A DNA stretch of 64,000 nucleotides, from NCBI GenBank assembly GCA_021201815.1, contig JAJQEC010000080.1, positions 1-64,000 of the forward strand, read 5' to 3'. Below the pieces are notes generated by a model. The model was not told where the DNA came from. It worked only from the letters and a program-made list of their open reading frames with translations, and ran no database searches. Below are positions 56,819-64,000 of this stretch, piece by piece (position 1 is the first letter of the stretch; each line of letters opens with the position of its first letter). A program made the translations under genes and the position numbers. The DNA comes from Candidatus Azobacteroides sp. Its GTDB lineage: Bacteria > Bacteroidota > Bacteroidia > Bacteroidales > WRGA01.

Positions 56819-57400
56819 TTAATAAGAAATTTCTTTTTCTATGCAGATTTTTAGATTCCTTTTTCCATTCTGAATATAGCTTTTTACACTTTTAAGTTGA
56901 AAACCTGTCACATCAGCAATATCCATATACGACATTTCTTCCATAAAAAATTTGCAGATGGTTGTCCGCTGAATTTCCGGTAATTTTTCAAGACATTTCT
57001 TTAAAGCAGTTAATCGATTTGCATTCTCTTCTTTGTCATCGTTATCAAATAGATGCATGATATCCTCAAATTCCACAAATTGCGTATTGAAATCCACCGT
57101 TATTTCTTTTTCTTCTTTTCTTAATTGCTGTAAACAATAATTTTTCGCTACGCTGTAAAGCCAGGTTTTAAAAACTTTAATTTCATACCGGTTGATTTTT
57201 GGTAATAAATCTTCAAAAATCTGCATAACAGCATCTTGTGCTTTCTCCTCATTCTGCAGGTATTTCAGGCACAAACCATATAATAAAGGAATATAACGGT
57301 TATAAAGTTCACCGAAATAATTAGTTTCAGCTGTTTCTAAGTAGGCAGATAATAATTCTTCATCTGTATAGGTAGCCGTATTTTTTTTGAAGATGGGCAA
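56819..57400 (-). CDS. ECF-type RNA polymerase sigma factor
   Basis: A 193-residue sigma-70 family factor with region 2 (YNRYIPLLYGLCLKYLQNEE...AQDAVMQIFEDLL near 30-70, then FKTWLYSVAKNYC near 82) and region 4 (LEKLPEIQRTTICKFFMEEM then SYMDIADVTGFQLKSVKSYI near 140-178). The only usable start in frame is TTG at 57400; an in-frame stop is seven codons upstream and no ATG precedes region 2. The promoter at 57414-57442 leaves a leader of only a few bases. First gene of an operon with the anti-sigma-like protein. Targets probably include this operon and perhaps the neighbouring surface genes; that is inference. Confidence 0.88.
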   Translation of the reverse strand: MPIFKKNTATYTDEELLSAYLETAETNYFGELYNRYIPLLYGLCLKYLQNEEKAQDAVMQIFEDLLPKINRYEIKVFKTWLYSVAKNYCLQQLRKEEKEITVDFNTQFVEFEDIMHLFDNDDKEENANRLTALKKCLEKLPEIQRTTICKFFMEEMSYMDIADVTGFQLKSVKSYIQNGKRNLKICIEKEISY

Positions 57401-57413
57401 ACTGTTTTTTTTA

Positions 57414-57442
57414 CAAAACTACCTTTTTTTATTAAAATTTCA
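57414..57442 (-). promoter_or_regulatory. Candidate promoter of the ECF sigma operon
   Basis: On the minus strand TTG (57442-57440) precedes TAGTTTTG (57421-57414) by 18 bases, close to the primary-sigma consensus. Transcription would begin near 57407, giving a nearly leaderless message. Confidence 0.45.
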
Positions 57443-57939
57443 AATATTTTTCTAAAGCAATAATTTCCTGAAATTATAATTAATAAAATGAAACCATTTA
57501 TTAATTATATAAAATTGAACTCTATTTTCAGCAAATATTCTAGTATGCAGTGGGGAACAAGAAGTAACTTCTCCTTCATATAATCTGTTCGCCCTATATT
57601 TCAGAAAGGACGTTCCGGCTTTTACTTCGCAAAAAAAGTTATAAGGAGAAAGAATTCTCCGGATGAAAAGGTAAAAGAGGTTAACTATTTTGAAAGGCTA
57701 TCTTTATTCAGAAACCTGCTCTCTACACTTGTCTTTTTTATGCGACAAATCCTGTATTTATATTGCTGTATTTTTTCAAACAGTCTTATACTCTGTGACA
57801 ATTTGCATATACTGCAGAAAAAACAGAAAAAAATAAAATGGTTTATGGATTTTGTATCAATAAAACATCTATTTGTTAAAGCGCTTTCTTATCATGATAT
57901 AAAAAATTCAAAAGAAGAATGAAATTAAACTAAAAAATA
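57443..57939. other. Intergenic region between divergent sigma and VWA genes
   Basis: About 500 bases without a supported gene. It contains the inverted pair TTCTCCTT (57570-57577) and AAGGAGAA (57644-57651). The 60-codon frame at 57740-57922 lacks any recognisable feature. Confidence 0.4.
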
Positions 57940-59802
57940 ATGGAAACAAAGAAACTACATCTTGGCAAATTATTTTTCTTCCTTATGTTAAGTATAGGAG
58001 GAACTTTTCAGTTGGATGCACAGAAAATAACCGTCTCAGGAAAAGTGACAGATGCTGATACCGGTGAAAGGCTTATAGGTTGTGTAATTATAGAAAAAGG
58101 AAGCACGAATGGAATGGTTAGTGATTTTGATGGCAAATATTCGATTACGGTCAGGGAAGGTGCTACCCTCGTATTCTCCTATATTGGATATGAGACTCAA
58201 GAAATAAAAGTGAAAGGAACGGTGCATCATGTGCAATTACGACCTGATGTAGCCCACTTGCAGGAATCTATAGTGATTTCTTATGGAGTTAATGAGAAAA
58301 GAGAATTATCTTATAGTGTTTCTGATCAGGAAGTTTCCACGCACTATTATATTCCTTCTACTCCCCACTTTGCGCCGGATACGGAAGAATATGGAAGTTA
58401 TCAGGAAAATCGTTTTAAACTTGCCTTGGAAGAACCCCTTTCTACTTTTTCTGCGGATGTAGATATGGCTTCTTATTCTAATATAAGACGTTTTATCAAT
58501 AATGGACAGAAGCCTCGTTCGGATGCTGTGCGTGTCGAAGAAATGATCAATTATTTTTCATATTCTTATCCGGTACCCAAAGGAGATACCCCAGTAAATA
58601 TTATCACTGAAATTGGGGTTTGTCCCTGGAATAGACAGCATAATCTTGTACGTATCGGATTAAAGGCCAAAGAAATTGCCGATGAGAATCTCCCGGCTTC
58701 CAATCTCGTTTTTCTGATTGATGTATCGGGTTCCATGTATGGACCTACACGACTGGATCTTGTAAAATCATCTTTGAAATTGCTGGTGAATAATCTCAGA
58801 AGCAAAGATCAGGTTTCTATTGTAGTTTATGCCGGAGCTGCCGGACTTGTCCTCCCTCCTACTTTCGGAAATGACAAACAGAAAATCCGGGAATCACTTG
58901 ATGCCCTTACAGCCGGAGGATCAACGGCTGGTGGTGCAGGAATAAAACTGGCATACAAAATTGCAAAAGAAAACTTTATAAAGAATGGCAATAACCGAAT
59001 CATTCTTTGTACGGATGGAGATTTTAATGTCGGAGTATCGAGTAATGATGGGCTTGAAAAACTTATTGAAGAAGAACGCCGGAGTGGAATATTTCTTACC
59101 ATTCTGGGATATGGCATGGGTAATTACAAAGATAGTAAAATGCAGATTCTTTCCCAGAAAGGAAACGGTAACCACGCTTATATTGACAATCTTCAGGAAG
59201 CAAATAAAGTCCTGGTGAATGAATTCGGTGGAACCATGTATACAGTGGCTAAAGATGTGAAGTTACAGGTTGAATTTAATCCTGCTTTGGTACAGGCTTA
59301 CCGTCTTGTCGGATATGAAAGCAGGTTGTTGAATAAAGAGGATTTTAATGATGATACAAAAGATGCTGGTGAAATGGGAGCCGGACATACGGTGACTGCC
59401 TTTTATGAAATTATTCCGGTAGGAATGAAAAGCAACATTTTGGGAAATGTGGATGATTTGAAATATCAGAAACGGAATAATAATCCGGAAAAAAACGTGC
59501 AATTTACTGATTCTTCCGAATTACTAACGATCAAAATGAGATATAAAGAACCAACAGAAGATGTCAGTAAGAAAATAGAAGTTCCTGTTGTGAACAGAGG
59601 TGCTACTATAAATACGGAAGATTTTTATTTTTCTGCTGCTGTGGCTATGTTCGGACAGTTATTAAAGGAGTCGGACTTTAAAGGAAATTCCGATTTCCAG
59701 CAGATAATTGATTTGGCAGAGAAAGGTGTCGGTGCAGATCGGGAAGGATATCGCAGGGAATTCATCCGCCTTGTAAAAACAGTAAAAGGATTAACAGATT
59801 AA
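57940..59802 (+). CDS. CarboxypepD_reg-like and von Willebrand factor A (YfbK-type) exported protein
   Basis: The 620-residue protein has a signal peptide (about 1-28, ending QLDAQ), a CarboxypepD_reg-like domain at about 32-110 (ITVSGKVTDADTGERLIGCV, DGKYSITVREGATLVFSYIG), a YfbK-type N-terminal segment (TFSADVDMASYSNIRRFI near 170), and a VWA domain at about 253-430 with the metal site D261-V-S263-G-S265. The DUF3520-like C-terminal domain follows (VKLQVEFNPALVQAYRLVGYE near 445). It is exported and may bind divalent metal and a partner protein. Its first domain matches the fold of the anti-sigma-like protein encoded divergently, a frequent grouping in Bacteroidota. Confidence 0.88.
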   Translation: METKKLHLGKLFFFLMLSIGGTFQLDAQKITVSGKVTDADTGERLIGCVIIEKGSTNGMVSDFDGKYSITVREGATLVFSYIGYETQEIKVKGTVHHVQLRPDVAHLQESIVISYGVNEKRELSYSVSDQEVSTHYYIPSTPHFAPDTEEYGSYQENRFKLALEEPLSTFSADVDMASYSNIRRFINNGQKPRSDAVRVEEMINYFSYSYPVPKGDTPVNIITEIGVCPWNRQHNLVRIGLKAKEIADENLPASNLVFLIDVSGSMYGPTRLDLVKSSLKLLVNNLRSKDQVSIVVYAGAAGLVLPPTFGNDKQKIRESLDALTAGGSTAGGAGIKLAYKIAKENFIKNGNNRIILCTDGDFNVGVSSNDGLEKLIEEERRSGIFLTILGYGMGNYKDSKMQILSQKGNGNHAYIDNLQEANKVLVNEFGGTMYTVAKDVKLQVEFNPALVQAYRLVGYESRLLNKEDFNDDTKDAGEMGAGHTVTAFYEIIPVGMKSNILGNVDDLKYQKRNNNPEKNVQFTDSSELLTIKMRYKEPTEDVSKKIEVPVVNRGATINTEDFYFSAAVAMFGQLLKESDFKGNSDFQQIIDLAEKGVGADREGYRREFIRLVKTVKGLTD

Positions 59803-59844
59803 GTTTGTTTAAAATTGATTTGATTAGTTGTGGTAGTGAAGGGT

Positions 59845-59873
59845 CCATCTGTTTTCTTATATGGAACAGATGG
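59845..59873 (+). terminator. Terminator after the VWA gene
   Basis: CCATCTGTT (59845-59853) and AACAGATGG (59865-59873) form a 9-pair stem with an 11-base loop, followed by TCTTTTATTT. Confidence 0.7.
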
Positions 59874-59908
59874 TCTTTTATTTAAGGAGATGTTTAGAAG
59901 AATGAAAA

Positions 59909-59984
59909 AAGTAAAAGGTAAAAAACAAGGGAATGAAGCGAGAAGTTTTTTATTTTCTCTATTTCTATTCTTTACCTTTTACTT
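59909..59984. repeat. AAAGGTAA/TTACCTTT intergenic hairpin (copy 2)
   Basis: AAGTAAAAGGTAAA (59909-59922) pairs perfectly with TTTACCTTTTACTT (59971-59984) across a 48-base loop. The arms share AAAAGGTAA/TTACCTTTT with the hairpin at 8578-8610. No coding function. Confidence 0.5.
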
Positions 59985-60030
59985 CAGAAAGAATTTCTTA
60001 CTTTCGCTGACAGAATAAATAGAAAGAAGA

Positions 60031-60771
60031 ATGAAAGCAATGATTTTTGCCGCAGGATTAGGGACAAGGTTAAAACCTTTTACTTATACTGCTCCCAAAG
60101 CCCTCTTCCCGATAGCAGGAAAACCCCTGCTCTATCATATTATACATCAGTTAAAAAAATATGGTTTTGATGAAATCATTATTAATGTCCATCATTTTGC
60201 CCGGCTGATAATTGAATATTTGGAATCAGAAAATAACTTTGGTTTAAATATTCAAATCTCAGACGAACAAAATTTACTGCTGGATACCGGTGGAGGAATC
60301 AAAAAAGCGGCAGCATTTTTTAGTTCCGGAGAACCCTTTCTGGTGCATAATGTGGATATTATTTCCAATGCTGATTTAGGTGAATTTTACCGATTTCATC
60401 AAAAGCAGACAAATGCGCTGGCGTCTTTATTAATAAAGGATAGAGAAACTAACCGATATTTACTTTGGGATGAAAAATCTCGATTGGCCGGTTGGACGAA
60501 TATTATTACAAAAGAAGTAAAACCCATTTCTTCGATAAATCCCGAAGATTATAGGAAAAGAGCATTCAGTGGTATTCATATTCTTTCTCCCCGGGTATTT
60601 ACTTATATGAAAGATCAGGCGGAAAAATTTTCTATTATTGATTTCTATCTTTCTATCTTGCACCAATCAAATATTTATGGATATGAACCCGCTAATTTTC
60701 AAATGGTAGATGTGGGGAAGCCGGATAACCGGATACTGGCTGAAGAATTAATTCAAAAATTGAATAAATAA
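60031..60771 (+). CDS. MurU-like sugar-phosphate nucleotidyltransferase
   Basis: The 246-residue protein is an NTP-transferase fold enzyme. The signature MKAMIFAAGLGTRLKPFT with PKALFPIAGKPLLYHII opens the protein (nucleotide-binding G-x-G-T-R and catalytic Lys), DTGGGIKKA lies near 86-94 and HNVDIISNADLGEFY near 108-122 (metal-binding Asp). At this length it lacks the left-handed helix of GlmU and fits MurNAc-1-phosphate uridylyltransferase (MurU) or HddC-like mannose-1-P enzymes. The usual kinase partner (AmgK) is not visible in the window. The gene stands alone; a weak hairpin follows. Confidence 0.8.
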   Translation: MKAMIFAAGLGTRLKPFTYTAPKALFPIAGKPLLYHIIHQLKKYGFDEIIINVHHFARLIIEYLESENNFGLNIQISDEQNLLLDTGGGIKKAAAFFSSGEPFLVHNVDIISNADLGEFYRFHQKQTNALASLLIKDRETNRYLLWDEKSRLAGWTNIITKEVKPISSINPEDYRKRAFSGIHILSPRVFTYMKDQAEKFSIIDFYLSILHQSNIYGYEPANFQMVDVGKPDNRILAEELIQKLNK

Positions 60772-60841
60772 TTAACCGACCTTTAAGAACTAAATAAACT
60801 AATTGAAAACAGTTTCCGGCAAAGTGAGAAGAAATAAATTT

Positions 60842-60882
60842 AAAACGGGCTTGTCCCGAAGTTTTTCAGGCAATCCGTTTTT
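60842..60882. terminator. Weak hairpin between convergent genes
   Basis: AAAACGG (60842-60848) and CCGTTTT (60876-60882 within one base) flank a 26-base loop containing a small GGG/CCC stem. It is placed between the convergent nucleotidyltransferase and surE genes and could terminate either. Confidence 0.3.
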
Positions 60883-60909
60883 AATAGAATGATAGTTTTT
60901 GTTTTCCTT

Positions 60910-61680
60910 TTATATTTCCAAATACTTCAGGTCTTCCATATATTCATAGGCAGTAAGATCGATTTTAGAGGGAACTACTGAAACATATCCTTCACCTATT
61001 GCGTATTCATCTGTTTCCGTACAATCCGGTTCCATATTCATCATCACTCCTGTCAACCAGTAATAACGACCATTATGTGGATCTGTTCTTTCTTCAAACT
61101 CTTCCGACCAGTTTCCTGCTGCCTGCCGGCAGACTTTTATCCCTTTTACTTCTGTTCCATAAGGTATATTTACATTCAGGCAAATGCCCTTAGGTAAGCC
61201 TTTTTCCAATATATGTTTAGTAATCAGAGCCGAATAAGACACGGCCTGTGAAAAATCAGCATCTGGTTTGTGAGTACATAATGAGAAGCCAATAGAAGGA
61301 ATGTTATTTAGTGCCCCTTCGATAGCAATTCCCATTGTTCCTGAGTAATGAATATTTACAGAAGCATTGTTTCCATGATTGATACCTGAAACAATGAGAT
61401 CCGGTTTTCGGGGCAGGAGATTTCCCAGGGCAAGCTTCACACAATCCACCGGAGTTCCGCTGCAACTGTAAATAGTCAGGCCTTTCTCTTCTTTGATAAG
61501 CATAGCCCGGATAGGAATTTTGGAAGTCACTGCACAAGAAAGTCCGGAACGACCTCCGTCCGGAGCTACTATGAATAAGTCTCCCAGTAAACGAAGACTT
61601 TCAATAAGGCTATTTATGCCTTTCGCATCAACTCCGTCATCATTGGAAATTAAAATTAATGGTCTTGTATTCAATGTCAT
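60910..61680 (-). CDS. surE: 5'/3'-nucleotidase SurE
   Basis: A 256-residue metal-dependent phosphatase acting on nucleoside monophosphates. The metal site opens ILISNDDGVDAKGINSLIES near 9-28, with APDGGRSGLSCAVT near 39-52, CSGTPVDCVKLAL near 74-86 and the second metal-site Asn in DLIVSGINHGNNASVNIHYS near 94-113 (GINxGxN). Length and motifs are standard. It lies 80 bases downstream of the LysE-family gene on the same strand. Confidence 0.96.
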   Translation of the reverse strand: MTLNTRPLILISNDDGVDAKGINSLIESLRLLGDLFIVAPDGGRSGLSCAVTSKIPIRAMLIKEEKGLTIYSCSGTPVDCVKLALGNLLPRKPDLIVSGINHGNNASVNIHYSGTMGIAIEGALNNIPSIGFSLCTHKPDADFSQAVSYSALITKHILEKGLPKGICLNVNIPYGTEVKGIKVCRQAAGNWSEEFEERTDPHNGRYYWLTGVMMNMEPDCTETDEYAIGEGYVSVVPSKIDLTAYEYMEDLKYLEI

Positions 61681-61760
61681 TACTATTCCTGTTATGATAA
61701 AAAAATCAACCCAACTCCCCCATTTGGTATTTTACTTTTTATCTGCTGTCTTTACCTTAT

Positions 61761-62396
61761 TTATACATGGACAGATTCACCCGACAAGGTTGCGATCAAT
61801 CCGATCAGAGAAGCTGTAAACACGATGATGCCGATAGTCCGGTTTACAATCCAGAGACCTCTTACATTAAATTTACCCCTTAACTTACTAATTAAGGTAG
61901 TAATCAGAAACCACCATATAAGGGCTCCCAGACCTATGCAAAAATAACCGATTATTTGATTGAACGGTGGAAGTTCGGTTGAAACAAACCCGAAACGGGC
62001 AAAAAGACCTATAAAAAGTACAATAATCAAAGGGTTGGATAATGTAAGAAAAAAAGAAGTAACCAGATCCTGAGCATAATTGGTAGAAGTTTTCGGTTTT
62101 CGGAGGGTTTTTACCGGATTACTCCTAAAAATATAAACGCCGAATCCCATAAGTACAATACTTCCGAATATCTGTAAAACATCCATATGAGCTTCTACAA
62201 AATCAAGTAAAAAACTCATACCAATTCCAACAATAAGCGCATAAAAAAAATCTGACAATGTTGCCCCTACTCCTGTAAGGAATCCATGCCAACGTCCCTT
62301 ATTAAGGGTTCTCTGAATGCAGAGCAGCCCGATTGGTCCCATTGGCGCGGATACTAATACACCTATTGTCAAACCTTGTAAGACTGTATTAAACAT
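61761..62396 (-). CDS. LysE-family amino-acid exporter
   Basis: The 211-residue membrane protein belongs to the LysE/RhtB family of amino-acid efflux carriers. Five to six helices are evident; the family signature is at the start (VLVSAPMGPIGLLCIQRTLNKG near 14-35 then GRWHGFLTGVGATLSDFFYA), followed by SFFLTLSNPLIIVLFIGLFA near 115-134. The substrate is unknown. Encoded ahead of surE and divergent from the GT2 gene. Confidence 0.9.
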   Translation of the reverse strand: MFNTVLQGLTIGVLVSAPMGPIGLLCIQRTLNKGRWHGFLTGVGATLSDFFYALIVGIGMSFLLDFVEAHMDVLQIFGSIVLMGFGVYIFRSNPVKTLRKPKTSTNYAQDLVTSFFLTLSNPLIIVLFIGLFARFGFVSTELPPFNQIIGYFCIGLGALIWWFLITTLISKLRGKFNVRGLWIVNRTIGIIVFTASLIGLIATLSGESVHV

Positions 62397-62491
62397 TTTG
62401 CAAATATCGTGATTTTTACGAAAATCTTCTCCATTCGGTATAAAATAAATGCTAATACATGTATTTTTTATAGAAAAACAAAAACAATCCC

Positions 62492-62499
62492 TATTTTTG
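62492..62499 (+). promoter_or_regulatory. Candidate -7 box for the GT2 gene
   Basis: TATTTTTG, an exact TAnnTTTG match, ends 29 bases before the ATG at 62529. It supports that ATG over a more upstream in-frame ATG at 62409. Confidence 0.45.
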
Positions 62500-62528
62500 T
62501 CAAAGAGAAAAGATTTTTACTTTTTAAT

Positions 62529-63806
62529 ATGCATTCATTCGCAAGTTACCTTTCCAGGCAAAAGGAATATAATTTTATTTCATCCTGTTATTCAAATTTT
62601 GATGTTGCTATCATTATTCCCTGTTTTAATGAATTAAATATTAATTTAACAATTCAAACTTTATTAAGTTCTGTCCCTCCAGCTTTAAGTATCCATCTGA
62701 TTATTGTAATTAATTCTCCTCAATGTGCTACGAATGAGCAGCGATATGTAAATAGGGTTATTTATTCGGATATCATAGAAATATTGAATAATCTTCCGGA
62801 TTCCATAGGAATAAGTGTAATAAATATTGAAAATATCCCTGTAAAACTGGCTGGTGCAGGCTATGCCAGAAAAGTTGGTATGGATGAAGCCATACGTTTG
62901 TTTTATGAAATGGGTAACCTGAACGGAATACTTATTTCTTTGGATGCGGATTGCCTGATTAAAAATAATTATTTACAAATTATTTATGATACATTCAGAC
63001 GAAATAAAAAAATAAACACAGCCATTATTCATTTTGAACATATCCTATCTTCCGGGGTAACGGATGCTGATTTATTACAGGCCGGATATTTATATGAACT
63101 TTATTTAAGGTATTATAAAGAAGCATTGCGATACATTGGTTTTCCCTGGTATTATCATACCATAGGGTCTGCTTTTGCTGTAAAAGCGGCAACATACGTA
63201 AAAGCTGGAGGAATGAATAAAAAAAATGCAGGGGAAGATTTTTATTTTCTTCATAAAGTTTTTCCATTAGGTGGAGTTATAGAAATAAATGAAACCACCG
63301 TATATCCTGAAATAAGATTATCCGACCGGGTAGTATTTGGTACAGGTCCTGCGATAAAAAAAATAATGGCAGGGAAAGATATTTGCTGGGAGACCTATTC
63401 ACTGGAAGCCTTCATGGATTTAAAACTATTTTTTGACAATGTATATAAATTATACAGGATTACGGAAAAGGAATTTAACTTACTTTTAAAAGAATGGCCT
63501 GTTACCATCCGTTCTTATTTTGAAAAAACAGGAATGCTGTTTGAAAAAATCCGGGAAATAAATGCGAATACCAGTACCGGAGAGAATTTCCGAAAACGGT
63601 TTTTTGAATGGTTTAATGCTTTTCAGATAATTAAATTTATGCATTTTGTCCATCCGGCATTTTATCCGTTAAAAAAGACGGAAATTCTTGTTGTTGAATT
63701 ATGGGAACTTATCTTTGGAGAAAAACCAGAAAATGAAACGGAGGTTTTTTACCTGCTTGAAAAGTACAGAAAATTACAAACCGGTCAATCGGAAGATTTC
63801 GGATAA
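62529..63806 (+). CDS. Glycosyltransferase family 2 protein
   Basis: The 425-residue protein has a GT-A fold: VAIIIPCFNELNINLTIQTL near 26-45, ILISLDADCLIKNNYL near 135-150 (DxD metal site D-A-D), GSAFAVKAATYVKAGG near 214-229 and GEDFYFLHKV near 236-245 (ED motif). The C-terminal 150 residues are helical and of unknown role. No membrane helices are seen, so it probably works in the cytoplasm on a soluble or membrane-face acceptor. The start at 62529 was chosen on promoter position and because upstream codons are low-complexity Lys/Phe/Ile. Its 3' end overlaps a minus-strand gene by 22 bases. Confidence 0.88.
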   Translation: MHSFASYLSRQKEYNFISSCYSNFDVAIIIPCFNELNINLTIQTLLSSVPPALSIHLIIVINSPQCATNEQRYVNRVIYSDIIEILNNLPDSIGISVINIENIPVKLAGAGYARKVGMDEAIRLFYEMGNLNGILISLDADCLIKNNYLQIIYDTFRRNKKINTAIIHFEHILSSGVTDADLLQAGYLYELYLRYYKEALRYIGFPWYYHTIGSAFAVKAATYVKAGGMNKKNAGEDFYFLHKVFPLGGVIEINETTVYPEIRLSDRVVFGTGPAIKKIMAGKDICWETYSLEAFMDLKLFFDNVYKLYRITEKEFNLLLKEWPVTIRSYFEKTGMLFEKIREINANTSTGENFRKRFFEWFNAFQIIKFMHFVHPAFYPLKKTEILVVELWELIFGEKPENETEVFYLLEKYRKLQTGQSEDFG

Positions 63807-64000
63807 GAAAAAACAGCGTATAATTGAAATACCGCAGAGAGTAGCACACAAATAATCCATTCCTGCCTGTGATGGAACATAAAATAAGAAGATAACACAA
63901 GCAAAATGCCTGCAATAGCAAGAAACAGATTTAATCTGCGGATTCTTGTATCTTTATTTTTAAGGTCTCCGGTCAGGTATATTACTGCGATACCTGCGGT
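63785..64000 (-). CDS. Membrane protein, C-terminal part (runs off the window end)
   Basis: On the minus strand a frame open to the window edge ends at the stop of 63787-63785. The 71 visible residues begin TAGIAVIYLTGDLKNKDTRI and contain two hydrophobic stretches (LFLAIAGILLVLSSYF and WIICVLLSAVFQLYAVF), ending YPKSSD. This is the end of a polytopic membrane protein; no family is recognised. It converges on the GT2 gene with a 22-base overlap. An alternative minus-strand frame at 63709-63921 overlaps it but lies inside the GT2 gene and is not supported. Confidence 0.55.
   Translation of the reverse strand, partial: TAGIAVIYLTGDLKNKDTRIRRLNLFLAIAGILLVLSSYFMFHHRQEWIICVLLSAVFQLYAVFSYPKSSD

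Noticed and set aside
63709-63921. 70-codon minus-strand frame near the window end
   Set aside because: It lies largely antisense to the GT2 gene; the frame ending at 63785 is open to the window edge and has clean membrane helices.
1-64000. CRISPR arrays, tRNA and rRNA genes
   Set aside because: No regularly spaced direct repeats with unique spacers and no cloverleaf or rRNA sequence were recognised; the tandem repeats at 11.5-11.9 kb are contiguous without spacers.

Overview
The window looks like a chromosomal segment of a Bacteroidota (probably Bacteroidales) genome. The evidence is: (i) several candidate promoters with the TAnnTTTG -7 box of this phylum, two or three of them with a TTG about 20 bases upstream; (ii) C-terminal type IX secretion (T9SS) sorting domains on three large surface proteins, plus a PorT-like outer-membrane protein; (iii) families largely confined to the phylum (DUF4494, DUF4254-GT9 pairs, SusD-free lipoprotein operons, CarboxypepD_reg-like anti-sigma proteins); (iv) a Bacteroidota-type mraZ-rsmH-ftsL-ftsI-murE-mraY-murD-ftsW cluster. 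A T9SS argues for a relative of Porphyromonadaceae/Dysgonomonadaceae/Odoribacteraceae rather than Bacteroides proper; no genus can be assigned.

Layout. 0-10 kb: the first half of the division and cell-wall (dcw) operon, preceded by a three-repeat MraZ box and closed by a strong terminator after ftsW; murG, murC, ftsQ, ftsA and ftsZ do not follow. 10-15 kb: an AraC regulator with a SnoaL-like protein, then DUF4494 and a YggS-type PLP protein, flanked on both sides by REP-like repeats. These include three tandem copies with covarying hairpin arms, the C-terminal remnant of a REP-associated (IS200-like) transposase, a row of six short hairpins, and a separate GC-rich multi-arm inverted repeat. 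15-20 kb (minus strand): tatC and tatA, then an operon of a Tat-signal Gfo/Idh/MocA oxidoreductase and two lipoproteins (DUF1080 and a xylose-isomerase-like TIM barrel), a gene set that fits periplasmic 3-keto-glycoside chemistry. 20-29 kb: SUI1 factor, aspartate-type aminotransferase, Ca2+ P-type ATPase, Na+-dependent SNF transporter and membrane pyrophosphatase. 29-35 kb: exopolysaccharide export (frameshifted Wza-like lipoprotein and Wzc tyrosine kinase), DUF4254, GT9, PAP2 phosphatase and rlmH. 35-43 kb: a five-LysM protein with a receptor-like domain, PorT-like protein, a thioredoxin-fold lipoprotein lacking its CxxC, isocitrate dehydrogenase and aconitase.

43-60 kb is the accessory, surface-oriented part: a lamin-tail/CotH/T9SS gene interrupted by a frameshift and an in-frame stop; then two tandem modules, each a ~1200-residue T9SS-secreted protein followed by a ~140-residue single-TM protein with a shared GG..RA motif just before its C-terminal TM; then an ECF sigma factor with a membrane anti-sigma-like protein carrying CarboxypepD and TonB_C domains, and a divergent CarboxypepD-VWA (YfbK-like) protein. 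The duplicated giant/small protein module is the best candidate for an undescribed system. 60-64 kb: MurU-like nucleotidyltransferase, surE, LysE-type exporter, a GT2 glycosyltransferase, and the end of a membrane protein gene that runs out of the window.

All calls come from reading the sequence; no database search was run. Homopolymer-associated reading-frame breaks in two genes may be assembly errors and should be checked against reads before biological interpretation.
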